Positions 17,162 through 25,316 of a stretch of DNA of 64,000 bases are shown one piece after another (position 1 is the stretch's first letter; each line of letters starts with the position of its first letter). The position numbers were made by a program, and so were the translations under genes. This DNA is from Candidatus Omnitrophota bacterium (GTDB lineage: Bacteria; Ratteibacteria; UBA8468; B48-G9; DTJG01), in assembly GCA_023818965.1 (NCBI GenBank), contig JAMWCD010000005.1, positions 186,001 to 250,000 on the forward strand, given 5' to 3'. Below the pieces are notes generated by a model, which saw nothing but the letters and a program-made list of their open reading frames with translations, searched no databases and had not been told where the DNA came from.

Positions 17162-18343
17162 ATGCCTTCAAAAAGAGTTACAAAAACAGGAAATGAAATC
17201 TTTGCCGAAGCAATGAGACAAATAAATCCTGATGTCGTCGCCGCATATCCAATAACACCAGCAACAGAAATTGTACAGATTTTTTCACAATTTGTTGCTG
17301 ATGGTATAGTAAAAACCGAATATGTTGCAGTGGAAAGCGAACATAGCGCAATGAGTGCCTGCATTGGCTCTGCAGCAACTGGAGCAAGAACAATGACAGG
17401 CACATCCTCACAGGGACTTGCATTAATGTGGGAGATGCTTTATATTGCAGCAGGACTGAGACTACCCATTATTATGGCTGTTGTGAACAGGGCTCTTTCA
17501 GCACCTATCAACATTCATTGTGACCATTCAGATACAATGGGAGCAAGAGACAGTGGCTGGATACAGATATACTCTGAAAATGTTCAGGAAGCATATGATA
17601 ATCTTGTGCAGGCAGTGAAAATTGCAGAACACCCTGAAGTAAGATTACCTGTGATGGCAACAACAGATGGCTTTATTCTCAGTCACTGCCTTGAAGTTGC
17701 TGAAATTCTTGATGATGAAACAGTACAAAAATTCATAGGAGAACCTCCAAAGAGACCAACAATTTTTGATTTTGAAAACCCAATTACTCTTGGCGCTCTT
17801 GACCTTCAGGACTATTATTTTGAACACAGAAGACAGGTTGCTGAAACAATGAAGAAAAGTATAAGGGTAATAGATGAAGTGGCAGATGAATATGCAAAAC
17901 TAACAGGAAGAAAATATAGTTTCTTTGAAAGTTACTACCTTGATGATGCAGAATACGCAATTGTTTTGATTGGTTCAACCGCAGGTACGGCAAAGGATGT
18001 TGTCGATAAACTCAGGAATGAAGGCAAAAAAGTTGGGCTGATGAAAATCAGGGTGTTCAGACCATTTGATTATTTAAGAGTGAGAAAAGCCCTTGAAAAT
18101 ATCAAAATTATTGGAGTAATGGACAGGGCAGATGGACTAAATTCATTTTGCGGTCCACTGTTCAGTGAAATATGCACCTGCCTTTATGAGTCAGAGAAAA
18201 AGCCAGCATTGATGAATTTCATCTATGGACTCGGAGGAAGAGAAGTCAGAGAAGAAGATATTGAGACAGTTTTTGAAGAACTTTTCAAAATTGAAAAACA
18301 GGGAAAAACAGTAAACACAAAATACATAGGAGTTAGGGAGTAA
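17162..18343 (+). CDS. porA: 2-oxoacid:ferredoxin oxidoreductase alpha subunit (pyruvate synthase type)
   Basis: A 393-residue PFOR alpha chain (pyrimidine-binding domain I plus domain II): AAYPITPATEIV, EYVAVESEHSAMSA, ARTMTGTSSQGLALM, a Rossmann-like C-terminal part (YAIVLIGSTAGTAKDV) and VMDRADGL. The complex oxidises pyruvate, or a related ketoacid, to acetyl-CoA with ferredoxin, or runs in reverse. AAGGAG precedes the ATG. porB follows 21 nt later. The usual gamma and delta (ferredoxin-like) genes are not adjacent. Confidence 0.93.
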   Translation: MPSKRVTKTGNEIFAEAMRQINPDVVAAYPITPATEIVQIFSQFVADGIVKTEYVAVESEHSAMSACIGSAATGARTMTGTSSQGLALMWEMLYIAAGLRLPIIMAVVNRALSAPINIHCDHSDTMGARDSGWIQIYSENVQEAYDNLVQAVKIAEHPEVRLPVMATTDGFILSHCLEVAEILDDETVQKFIGEPPKRPTIFDFENPITLGALDLQDYYFEHRRQVAETMKKSIRVIDEVADEYAKLTGRKYSFFESYYLDDAEYAIVLIGSTAGTAKDVVDKLRNEGKKVGLMKIRVFRPFDYLRVRKALENIKIIGVMDRADGLNSFCGPLFSEICTCLYESEKKPALMNFIYGLGGREVREEDIETVFEELFKIEKQGKTVNTKYIGVRE

Positions 18344-18364
18344 AATCTTAAACAGGAGCAAAAT

Positions 18365-19288
18365 ATGCCTTCAATTAAAGAACTTGCAAAGAGAAAAGAG
18401 AAATTTGTCAGTGGACACAGGTTATGCCCTGGCTGTGGTGCAGGAGTTATTGCACGGCTTGTAATGCTTGCTATTGACAAACCTGTTGTTGTTGGATGTG
18501 CCACTGGATGTCTTGAAGTATCATCAACAATCTTCCCATATTCAAGCTGGGATACACCGTTTATTCATTCTGCCTTTGAAAATGTCGCAGCAACAATCAG
18601 TGGGGCAGAATCAGCATATAAGGTATTAAAGAAGCAGGGAAAAATTGATAAGGATATTGTTTTTGTTGCTTTTGGTGGGGATGGTGGAACATATGACATC
18701 GGGCTTCAATCCCTTTCTGGAGCAGCAGAACGCGGTCATAGAATGCTTTATGTGTGCTACAATAATCAGGCGTATATGAACACTGGAATTCAAAGGTCTT
18801 CAGCCACGCCCAGGGGTGCTTCAACAACGACATCTCCTGCAGGAAAAGTAATTCCTGGAAAACTTCAATTTTCAAAAGATATTATGTCAATTATGATTGC
18901 ACACAATATTCCATATGCTGCACAGACAATTCCTGGAAGATGGAATGATATTGTCAACAAGGTTGAAAAAGCGATAAACACTGATGGATTCTCATTTATC
19001 AATGTACTTTCACCATGCCGGCTTGGCTGGCCTCATAAACCTGAAATGGCAATGGAAATCACACGGATTGCAGTGGAAACATGTTTCTGGCCCCTGTATG
19101 AGTGCGAAAACGGCAAATACAAGTTGAATTATAAACCAAAAGAGAAAAAGCCCATAACAGAATGGTTGAAACTTCAGGGTAGATTTGCACATCTACTGAA
19201 GCCAGGTAATGAGCACATTGTTGAGGAAATTCAAAAAGAAGTTGACAGACGCTGGGAAGAACTTCTAAAAAAGTGTGAAACTTCATAA
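18365..19288 (+). CDS. porB: 2-oxoacid:ferredoxin oxidoreductase beta subunit, TPP-binding
   Basis: A 307-residue PFOR beta subunit. The cluster-ligand Cys pair is in HRLCPGCGAGV, the thiamine-diphosphate motif in FGGDGGTYDIGLQSLSGA, and the family segment YVCYNNQAYMNTGIQRS matches pyruvate synthase PorB. The C-terminal half includes SPCRLGW and WPLYECENGKY. AGGAG lies upstream of the ATG. Together with PorA it forms the catalytic core; electron transfer to ferredoxin would need a PorD-type subunit from another locus. Confidence 0.94.
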   Translation: MPSIKELAKRKEKFVSGHRLCPGCGAGVIARLVMLAIDKPVVVGCATGCLEVSSTIFPYSSWDTPFIHSAFENVAATISGAESAYKVLKKQGKIDKDIVFVAFGGDGGTYDIGLQSLSGAAERGHRMLYVCYNNQAYMNTGIQRSSATPRGASTTTSPAGKVIPGKLQFSKDIMSIMIAHNIPYAAQTIPGRWNDIVNKVEKAINTDGFSFINVLSPCRLGWPHKPEMAMEITRIAVETCFWPLYECENGKYKLNYKPKEKKPITEWLKLQGRFAHLLKPGNEHIVEEIQKEVDRRWEELLKKCETS

Positions 19289-19333
19289 TTAGAAACGCAA
19301 CCAGAAAAAAAATAATCTAAATTAATGAAGGTT

Positions 19334-19362
19334 TTGACTGATTTTGCCTGTTGAAGTAAAAT
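19334..19362 (+). promoter_or_regulatory. Promoter of the FmdB-type gene
   Basis: TTGACT (19334-19339), an exact 17-bp spacer and TAAAAT (19357-19362), then AGGAGG before the ATG at 19387. Confidence 0.6.
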
Positions 19363-19386
19363 AATTAACATAAAAGGAGGATAGAA

Positions 19387-19665
19387 ATGCCGAATTATGA
19401 TTATGAATGCAAAGTTTGCGGGCATTCCTATCGGAAATTTCAAAAAATGACAGAAGACCCTGACAGAACCTGTCCGAAATGTAATGGAGAAGTCAGGCGA
19501 CTTATTGGACTTGGTGGAGGCGTGATTTTCAAGGGTTCTGGTTTTTATACAACTGATTACAGAAGCCCTGAATATTTAAAAAAGGCAAAGGAAGAAAGCC
19601 AGTCAACAAGTTCAACTTCATCGTGTAGTTGTTGCTCAACAAAAAATTGTTCAACCTGTAAATAG
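19387..19665 (+). CDS. FmdB-type zinc-ribbon protein
   Basis: A 92-residue protein starting MPNYDYECKVCGHSY, with the second Cys pair in TCPKCNGEVRRLIG: the CxxC...CxxC zinc ribbon of the FmdB/CxxC_CXXC_SSSS family. It continues with the typical GSGFYTTDYRS segment and ends in an unusual Ser- and Cys-rich tail (SCSCCSTKNCSTCK) that could bind extra metal. The function of the family is poorly known; a role in amide or formamide metabolism regulation was proposed for the founding member. It is monocistronic. Confidence 0.88.
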   Translation: MPNYDYECKVCGHSYRKFQKMTEDPDRTCPKCNGEVRRLIGLGGGVIFKGSGFYTTDYRSPEYLKKAKEESQSTSSTSSCSCCSTKNCSTCK

Positions 19666-19690
19666 ATCTTTTGAAAATTGGGTTGGGAAT

Positions 19691-20081
19691 TCCGGCGTAG
19701 CTCAATGGTGGAGCAAGCGGCTGTAAAATAGGTGTGGACTTTAAACTGGACAAGCGCATTATGTAGTGTGCCAACTGTCACAGAGAAGTCCACGCCAGGT
19801 TGCAGCTTCCACGAGAAATCGTGGTTGAAAAATCGGGTGAATTCAGGGAAATCCATTCTATTTCGGGAATGGACAACCCTGAGCCAAGCCTCGAGAATAA
19901 CTCGAGGAAGGTGCAGAGACTATCCCGCAAGGGAGTACCCAGTTTATATTTTTGAAAAAACTGGGGAAGCGCCCGACACCCTACTTTAATTTACAAGAGG
20001 GTGAAGAGATAGTCCAAGCCCTGAAGTAATTCAGGGGCACTTGTAACCGCAAGGTTGTAGGTTCGAATCCTACCGCCGGAG
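19691..20081 (+). tRNA. tRNA-Asn (anticodon GTT), interrupted by a group I intron
   Basis: Exon 1 (19691-19724) and exon 2 (20044-20081) join to a 72-nt cloverleaf: acceptor TCCGGCG/CGCCGGA, D-stem GCTC/GAGC, anticodon stem AGCGG/CCGCA (one A-A mismatch at the outer pair), loop CTGTTAA with anticodon GTT, variable AGGTT, T-stem GTAGG/CCTAC with TTCGAAT, discriminator G. The intron lies after U35, inside the anticodon. Joining after U33 would give a Thr(TGT) loop, but the T-GTAA/ACCG arrangement, the UCC start and the overall likeness to bacterial tRNA-Asn favour Asn. CCA is not encoded exactly (CCC A follows). Confidence 0.88.
19725..20043 (+). ncRNA. Group I self-splicing intron (319 nt)
   Basis: The conserved core is visible. 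R/P7 strand: GTGCAGAGACTAT (19911-19923). S/P7' strand: GAAGAGATAGTCC (20003-20015). GACTAT and ATAGTC pair over 6 bp. A P2-like stem is GTGGACTT (19734-19741) with AAGTCCAC (19786-19793). A P6-like hairpin is CCTCGAG/CTCGAGG, a CCC-GCAA-GGG hairpin follows P7, and P9 is CCCTGAA/TTCAGGG (20019-20036). The intron follows a U and ends in G, as group I chemistry requires. There is no homing-endonuclease frame. Subgroup cannot be fixed by eye. Confidence 0.9.
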
Positions 20082-20126
20082 CCCATTTGAACTTTTTTCA
20101 CATTTTAAAATACTATTGACAAGATA

Positions 20127-20330
20127 TTTGAAGGGTTTTTTGTGATACCCTTGCATGCCTTCCTGGCATTTATCAAACAAAAATTTAGAAATTAACGGTT
20201 GATATTTATGATGATACAACCTGCCATTTACTCGCATCATCCCGTAATAAAAAGGGTCATTCAAAATATGATGGATGACACTTTTATGAAGTGGCTTATT
20301 GGATGTGCTTCTTAACCCTGCCTTTGTCCC
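20127..20330 (-). pseudogene. Serine site-specific recombinase fragment (recombinase domain)
   Basis: A 68-codon stretch reads KAGLRSTSNKPLHKSVIHHI followed by LNDPFYYGMM, YHHKYQPLI and KCQEGM, matching the recombinase domain that follows the catalytic resolvase domain in large serine recombinases. The N-terminal catalytic domain is gone, cut off at an IS3-like end near 20325, and the zinc-ribbon/coiled-coil tail is lost toward the tRNA. It lies just 3' of the tRNA-Asn gene, so it may be what is left of an integrated element. Confidence 0.7.
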
Positions 20331-20460
20331 CAAAAACTGGACAGTACATATAGGTGGATTGTAATGTGGAATGACAACCAGTACAGGGGGCAAAATGAGA
20401 AGGACGTACGACGCAGGATTAAAGGCAAAAGTAGTACCGAAGCAATCCGATAGTTTATTC
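20325..20460 (+). mobile_element. IS3-family remnant (left end and start of OrfA)
   Basis: TGTCCCCAAAAACTGGACAG at 20325 looks like an IS3-family terminal inverted repeat. It is followed at 20395 by MRRTYDAGLKAKVV, the typical N-terminus of an IS3/IS911-type transposase OrfA, which decays after about 20 codons. The right end is not found. Its left end cuts the recombinase fragment, so it inserted into that gene. Confidence 0.6.
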
Positions 20461-20486
20461 AAAATTTCATCTAACAATTCCCTGGT

Positions 20487-20516
20487 TTGACTTGATTAAA
20501 TCAATTAGTATACAAT
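20487..20516 (+). promoter_or_regulatory. Promoter with palindromic operator for the GHKL/HTH module
   Basis: TTGACT (20487-20492) and TATACAAT (20509-20516) lie about 36 nt before the start codon. The perfect 13-bp palindrome TTGATT-A-AATCAA (20492-20504) fills the spacer, so a bound protein would block RNA polymerase. The co-operonic HTH protein is the obvious candidate repressor. Confidence 0.5.
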
Positions 20517-20551
20517 CTCTATGACATCTTTCTATTCATTCAGGGGGGAAT

Positions 20552-22078
20552 ATGGGTGAAACAAAAGTAAATCTCAAACATCTGCTTGAGGATATACAGG
20601 ATAACTACCCTTTCACTTCTGAGGAAGCAATACTTACTGAACTTGTTGCCAATTCTCTTGATTCAGGTTCTTCAAAAATTCAATTTACCATACGACCAGA
20701 GGAAAAAATTCTCTATATTGTTGATAATGGTAAGGGGATGAATGAAAAAGAGTTTGAACAATATCACGATATCGCGACAACCACGAAAATAAGGGGAAAG
20801 GGTATTGGATTTGCAGGTGTTGGAGCAAAGATTGCACTTCTTTATGCCGAATGTGTCATTACTGAAACAAAAAAAAATTCATTTCATAAAGCAACGCACT
20901 GGAAACTTATAACTTCAAGAGACGCCTGCTGGGATTATATTGACCCGCTGAATCTTATAACAGACAGTAGTGGTACTGCTGTATTGATTAAACTTCAGGA
21001 TACCAGTTCAAAATTGCTTGATTTATCATTTGTTGAACAAACATTAAAAAAACATTTTACTCCGATTTTACACAAAACTTTCCTTGAAAAATTCCTTTCG
21101 ATAATTTATGGTAAGCAGATTTCTTTTTACATCAATGGTATCCAGATGGAAATTGACCAGACCCAGGAAGATGAAAAATGGTTTTATACTTTTTTCCGGA
21201 GACGAAAAAATCCAATTGGTTTTGGATATGTAAGAAAATCATCAGAAAAACTTGGAGAGGATGAAAGAGGAATTGCGATATCCACATATGGTAAGGTAAT
21301 AAAAAGGGGATGGGACTGGCTTGGATTTTTGCCGGTCAATCCCGATAAACTCACAGGAATTATTGAATTACCAGGCCTTGCAGAAATTCTTACCACAAAC
21401 AAGGCGGATTTTTTAAAAGATGTAAGCAGTTTAAACAAGTATTATCGTTATCGTAAGGCGATTCAGGAAACCCTTATGCCAATTTTTGAAACTCTTGGCG
21501 AAATACCTTCAAAGCGGGAAGAACTTGAAAAAAGTCTCAAGCCGATGGAAAAAGAAATTGAAAAAATTATTCAGAATATTCTTGCGGAGTTTCCTGAATT
21601 AACAGGGCTTTTTGGAACCAAACAAAAAGGTGAGCCGCAAACTGGTATTATTGAAGACCCATTAGCAACACCGATTGGAGTGCCAGTTGAAGGAACTGAC
21701 ATAATGAGTGGAACTCTTGGTGGCTCAGGCGAGGGTTCAGGTATTGAGGCAGGTTCTGGCAATGTCCCTGGAGAACATATTAAACCTGCAGATGATGCAA
21801 AGGTGCCTGGAAGCAAGCACAATGGTCATCGCAAACGAGCAACTGTTATGCTTGGTTTTGAAGATAATGAAAACAGAAAAGAACTTGGATGGCTTTCTGA
21901 AAACGTGCTGTGGATTAATAAAGCACATCCAGCGTATAAAAGGGCAGTTGAGAATAATAATGACCCATATCACATCATTATCTCTGCTGCATGGGTACTT
22001 TCCAATTACATAGAAAAAGATAGGTCACCTCAAGATTTCATCAATCATTTCCTTGGTGTGTGGGGCACTCAAAGATGA
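20552..22078 (+). CDS. GHKL-fold ATPase (MutL/Hsp90/MORC-like)
   Basis: A 508-residue protein. Residues 1-about 150 form a Bergerat ATP-binding fold: N-box Glu30 and Asn34 in TELVANSLDSGS, D58-N-G-K-G-M, and the lid G-box GIGFAGVG (about 84-91), as in MutL, Hsp90 and MORC ATPases. A second sub-domain (about 200-300) includes GIAISTYGKVIKRGWDW and the conserved-looking TTNKADFL. A Gly/Ser-rich linker (about 395-420) precedes a C-terminal region of unknown fold. It has no kinase, endonuclease or topoisomerase motif. GGGGGG lies before the ATG. It overlaps the HTH gene by ATGA. Role unknown; DNA clamp or defence ATPase is inference. Confidence 0.85.
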   Translation: MGETKVNLKHLLEDIQDNYPFTSEEAILTELVANSLDSGSSKIQFTIRPEEKILYIVDNGKGMNEKEFEQYHDIATTTKIRGKGIGFAGVGAKIALLYAECVITETKKNSFHKATHWKLITSRDACWDYIDPLNLITDSSGTAVLIKLQDTSSKLLDLSFVEQTLKKHFTPILHKTFLEKFLSIIYGKQISFYINGIQMEIDQTQEDEKWFYTFFRRRKNPIGFGYVRKSSEKLGEDERGIAISTYGKVIKRGWDWLGFLPVNPDKLTGIIELPGLAEILTTNKADFLKDVSSLNKYYRYRKAIQETLMPIFETLGEIPSKREELEKSLKPMEKEIEKIIQNILAEFPELTGLFGTKQKGEPQTGIIEDPLATPIGVPVEGTDIMSGTLGGSGEGSGIEAGSGNVPGEHIKPADDAKVPGSKHNGHRKRATVMLGFEDNENRKELGWLSENVLWINKAHPAYKRAVENNNDPYHIIISAAWVLSNYIEKDRSPQDFINHFLGVWGTQR

Positions 22079-22491
22079 ATGTAAAATTTCCAATAAAAAT
22101 CATTATTCAGGATAACAAATTCAGGGCAACAACAACGCTTGAACAATTGAATACAAGAGCAAAAACCATCAGTTATGACCTGAATTACATTGAAATTGAC
22201 TATGATTCAATGGTAAAGACCATTCAGTATCTTTTCAGCCAAACTCACGGAAAAAAGATAAATCTCAGGATTTACTGGTTGATTGGCGATCATATTGATT
22301 CTTTTTTAAATCGTCTCGACAGAATTGGGTATTATCTTGTTGCCCAGGATTTAACCATTGGTAAATCCCTTGGGATCTCTAAATCGACAATTTATAGAAT
22401 TCGGGCACTGCGGAAAAAATTTGAAAATCCAGTTGATATAGATCCGAAAATGTTGTGGTCAGACTACTTGCAAAAAGAAAAAAACAAGTGA
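22075..22491 (+). CDS. Small HTH protein resembling the DUF1016 N-terminal domain
   Basis: A 138-residue protein; the start at 22075 overlaps the upstream stop as ATGA, and a start five codons earlier is less likely. The region IYWLIGDHIDSFLNRLDRIG followed by AQDLTIGKSLGISKSTIYRI recalls the DUF1016 (YhcG) N-terminal HTH, but the PDDEXK nuclease half found in YhcG proteins is absent. It is likely a DNA-binding partner or autoregulator of the GHKL ATPase. I do not recognise the pair as a named system. Confidence 0.7.
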   Translation: MNVKFPIKIIIQDNKFRATTTLEQLNTRAKTISYDLNYIEIDYDSMVKTIQYLFSQTHGKKINLRIYWLIGDHIDSFLNRLDRIGYYLVAQDLTIGKSLGISKSTIYRIRALRKKFENPVDIDPKMLWSDYLQKEKNK

Positions 22492-22558
22492 AAAATTTCC
22501 CTGAGTTCACCCTTACGAAAGGGAGAGCACGAGGAAATAAGGTAAATTTGCGTCTTTT

Positions 22559-24400
22559 TTATTCTATCTCAACTTCAACGAGGCCACGGACACTATTTCC
22601 AAGAAAAATTCTGTCCGCTGAAAAAATTTCAGATTCATCAATAATTTTTTCTTTAGCAATCCCATTTTTTAACAGATGCTGTCTGAGTATACCTGGCAAT
22701 AAACCACAGGACACAGGTGGTGTATAAAGAATCCCGTTTTTCTCAATAAAAACATTTGTGATGGAACCCTCAGTAATTTGATTTTCTTTGTTTTTAAAAA
22801 TAACATCAAAATAACCATTGTCCGTTGCAAATTTATGCGCCCTGTCATAAACATCCCTCACCGTAGTTTTGTGATATAAAAAAATGTTCTCAGAATTTAT
22901 TTTTTTATTCGAAATCACTGCTTTTTGTTTCTTATGCAAAAGTGTAATCTCTTGATAAGTGATTGATGTGGTTGAGTCAGGTGAAACCAGAAGGCGTACA
23001 CGGTAAATCTTATCTGAATCAAACTTTTCTGCTGTTTTTTCAAGGTTATGTACTATTTTTTTCAGGTCAAAATCAAAATGAAAAAATTCAGCACTTTTTG
23101 AGAGCCGTTTCAAATGAAGGTCAAAAAGAAAATATCCTTCTTTTGAAGTCCATCTGAATGTTTCAATCAACTGAATTTTTCTGCAGGCAGAAATAAGAAA
23201 GGACGCCTTCAACAGACATTCTTTATATTCTTTTTCTGGTTTTGAATCATATACAATTCCACCTCCAGTACCCATCTCTCCTTTGTTCCCATCAATCAGA
23301 ATCGTTCTTATTGCAACATTAAATACAGCAGAATGATCGGGTTTTATTATTCCAATGGTTCCTGTATAAATTTTTCTCGGGTTTTTCTCAAGTTCAGAGA
23401 TGATCTGCATTGTTCTGATTTTCGGAGCACCTGTGATTGATGCAGAAGGAAAAAGTGCCCTGAAAATATCGCCAAAATTTATGTTGTTTTTCAACGTCCC
23501 TGTAACTGTTGATGTCATTTGAAAAAGTGTTTTGTATTTTTCAATATGAAACAGTGGATGGGTAACAACCGTACCAAATTTACAGATTCTTCCAAGGTCA
23601 TTCCTCATCATATCAACAATCATCAAGTTTTCTGCCCTATCTTTTATACTTGAAAACAGTTTGTTTCTGAAAAAATCATCCTGTTTTTGGTTTTTCCCAC
23701 GTTTAATCGTTCCTTTCATCGGTCTTGTTATTATTAATGAGCCATTTTTTCTAAAAAATAGTTCTGGAGAAAAAGAAAGTATGAACCTTTTATCATCCTT
23801 GATAAAAGCAGAGTAGGGTACCTGTTGCATATTTCTTAAGTCAAGATACATTCCATAAACAGAACCAGTAAACCTGAATCTACATCTGACTGTATAATTT
23901 ACCTGATATGTGTCACCATTTTCAATGTATTTTTTTATCTTCCTGATGTTATTGACATATTCCTGATACTTTGTGTCCAGACAGAGTTCCTTCATATTCC
24001 ATTCGGTTTCCAGATTATTTGATTGTGACACAGGAAAATTCTGTGAAAATCTTCCTGTGACATGATCAAAAATAACATTATGTTTAAAAACAAAGAATAT
24101 CGCAGGAAATAGATGTCTCTTTTTGTATTGAAAAACAGGTTCTATTGATAATCCTGTTTCATATGGAATCGCACAAATAACAAAATAACCTGAATTTATC
24201 ATTTTTTCAGCCCATTTGATGTGCCTGAAGAAACTATCACCGTTATAGGAATATTTTTTATGCAATAGGCCGTAACAGATCAGCGAAGTATGATTTTCCT
24301 CGTCGCATAAAGCTGACTCGAAAATTGCAAAATGCCTGTGATTACTGAGGAATTTCAAAACCCCTTCAACTGGAAGTAAATGGTAGAAACCTTTTTCCAT
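22559..24400 (-). CDS. Aminodeoxychorismate synthase component I fused to aminodeoxychorismate lyase (PabB-PabC)
   Basis: A 613-residue fusion that takes chorismate to p-aminobenzoate for folate. Residues 1-about 410 are PabB/chorismate-binding: FSPELFFR, RPMKGTIKRG, ITGAPKIRTM and GTGGGIVYDS. Residues about 415-613 are PabC, PLP fold type IV: HKTTVRD with the likely PLP lysine, ITEGSITNVF and LLPGILRQHLL. The start at 24400 gives the typical N-terminus; a start 36 nt upstream is also open. TATAAT sits 7 nt before the ATG and TTGTCT 17 bp further up, so the message may be leaderless. FolK lies elsewhere in the window (58.9 kb). Confidence 0.92.
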   Translation of the reverse strand: MEKGFYHLLPVEGVLKFLSNHRHFAIFESALCDEENHTSLICYGLLHKKYSYNGDSFFRHIKWAEKMINSGYFVICAIPYETGLSIEPVFQYKKRHLFPAIFFVFKHNVIFDHVTGRFSQNFPVSQSNNLETEWNMKELCLDTKYQEYVNNIRKIKKYIENGDTYQVNYTVRCRFRFTGSVYGMYLDLRNMQQVPYSAFIKDDKRFILSFSPELFFRKNGSLIITRPMKGTIKRGKNQKQDDFFRNKLFSSIKDRAENLMIVDMMRNDLGRICKFGTVVTHPLFHIEKYKTLFQMTSTVTGTLKNNINFGDIFRALFPSASITGAPKIRTMQIISELEKNPRKIYTGTIGIIKPDHSAVFNVAIRTILIDGNKGEMGTGGGIVYDSKPEKEYKECLLKASFLISACRKIQLIETFRWTSKEGYFLFDLHLKRLSKSAEFFHFDFDLKKIVHNLEKTAEKFDSDKIYRVRLLVSPDSTTSITYQEITLLHKKQKAVISNKKINSENIFLYHKTTVRDVYDRAHKFATDNGYFDVIFKNKENQITEGSITNVFIEKNGILYTPPVSCGLLPGILRQHLLKNGIAKEKIIDESEIFSADRIFLGNSVRGLVEVEIE

Positions 24401-24407
24401 GTGAAAA

Positions 24408-24436
24408 ATTATAGAGAAAAATAGCCAAATAGACAA
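24408..24436 (-). promoter_or_regulatory. Promoter of pabB-pabC
   Basis: TTGTCT (24436-24431), a 17-bp spacer and consensus TATAAT (24413-24408) on the minus strand. The predicted transcription start falls at the ATG. Confidence 0.6.
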
Positions 24437-24489
24437 ATCATCTTTCCCTGTCCATGTTTGTTAGTCATAAACAAATCTTGGTAGTATGT

Positions 24490-24495
24490 TAAAAT
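24490..24495 (+). promoter_or_regulatory. -10 box of the ZIP transporter gene
   Basis: TAAAAT lies 8 nt before the ATG at 24504. No convincing -35 and no Shine-Dalgarno are visible. Confidence 0.4.
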
Positions 24496-24503
24496 AGTAT
24501 CAA

Positions 24504-25316
24504 ATGAGCGACGCAATACAGAATATAAATCCGATATTAATTGCTTTTTCAGGTGGAATCGCGACATGGCTTTTGACAGCGGTTGGCGCTGGATTTGTCT
24601 TCTTATTCAGGTCATTTAATCAGAAACTTTTTGATTTGATGCTGGGCTTTGCTGGGGGAGTGATGATTGCAGCAAGTTTTTGGTCACTGTTGAATCCTGC
24701 CATAGAAATGTCAAAAAATATGAAATATTTCGCCTGGTTTCCTGCAGGAACAGGATTTCTAATTGGAACAATAGTATTACGGCTCATTGATAGAATCCTT
24801 CCACATCTTCATTTAGGATTTCCTGATTCTGATATTGAAGGAATAAAAACTTCTTTGAGTCACACATGGCTTCTTGTGCTTGCAATTACACTTCACAATA
24901 TCCCTGAAGGGCTGGCAATTGGAGTTGCAATAGGCGCTGCTTCATTTGGGCTGCCTGAAGCAACATTTGCTGGTGCAATGGCTCTCACACTTGGCATCGG
25001 TATTCAAAATCTTCCAGAGGGATTTGCTGTTTCAGTTTCGTTAAAAAGGGAAGGGTCATCAAGATTAAAAAGTTTTATGTACGGACAACTTTCTGCAGTT
25101 GTAGAGCCTGTTTTTGCTGTAATCGGTGCTATCGGTGTAATGTGGGCAAAATCGCTTTTACCATATTCAATGGGGTTTGCTGCTGGAGCAATGATTTTTG
25201 TTGTTATAGAGGAAATTATCCCTGAAAGTCAGAAAAATGGCAATACTGATATTTCAACAGCAGGCGTTATTGCTGGCTTCCTTGTAATGATGATCCTTGA
25301 TGTTGCCTTTGGCTAA
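24504..25316 (+). CDS. ZIP-family divalent metal transporter
   Basis: A 270-residue, about eight-TM permease of the ZIP (ZupT/GufA) family that brings zinc, iron or similar metals into the cytoplasm. The metal-site helices are clear: TLHNIPEGLAIGVAIG in TM4 and IGIQNLPEGFAVSVSL in TM5, with Glu in FVVIEEIIPES in a later helix. Length is normal. It is divergent from pabB-pabC and overlaps the convergent DUF72 gene by 4 nt (CTAA serves as a stop on both strands). Confidence 0.93.
   Translation: MSDAIQNINPILIAFSGGIATWLLTAVGAGFVFLFRSFNQKLFDLMLGFAGGVMIAASFWSLLNPAIEMSKNMKYFAWFPAGTGFLIGTIVLRLIDRILPHLHLGFPDSDIEGIKTSLSHTWLLVLAITLHNIPEGLAIGVAIGAASFGLPEATFAGAMALTLGIGIQNLPEGFAVSVSLKREGSSRLKSFMYGQLSAVVEPVFAVIGAIGVMWAKSLLPYSMGFAAGAMIFVVIEEIIPESQKNGNTDISTAGVIAGFLVMMILDVAFG

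Noticed and set aside
19691-20081. Reading the split tRNA as Thr(TGT) or Tyr(GTA)
   Set aside because: Thr would need a different splice point that does not follow the terminal-G rule as well; Tyr would need a long variable arm. Asn(GTT) gives a standard 7-nt loop and a typical tRNA-Asn body.
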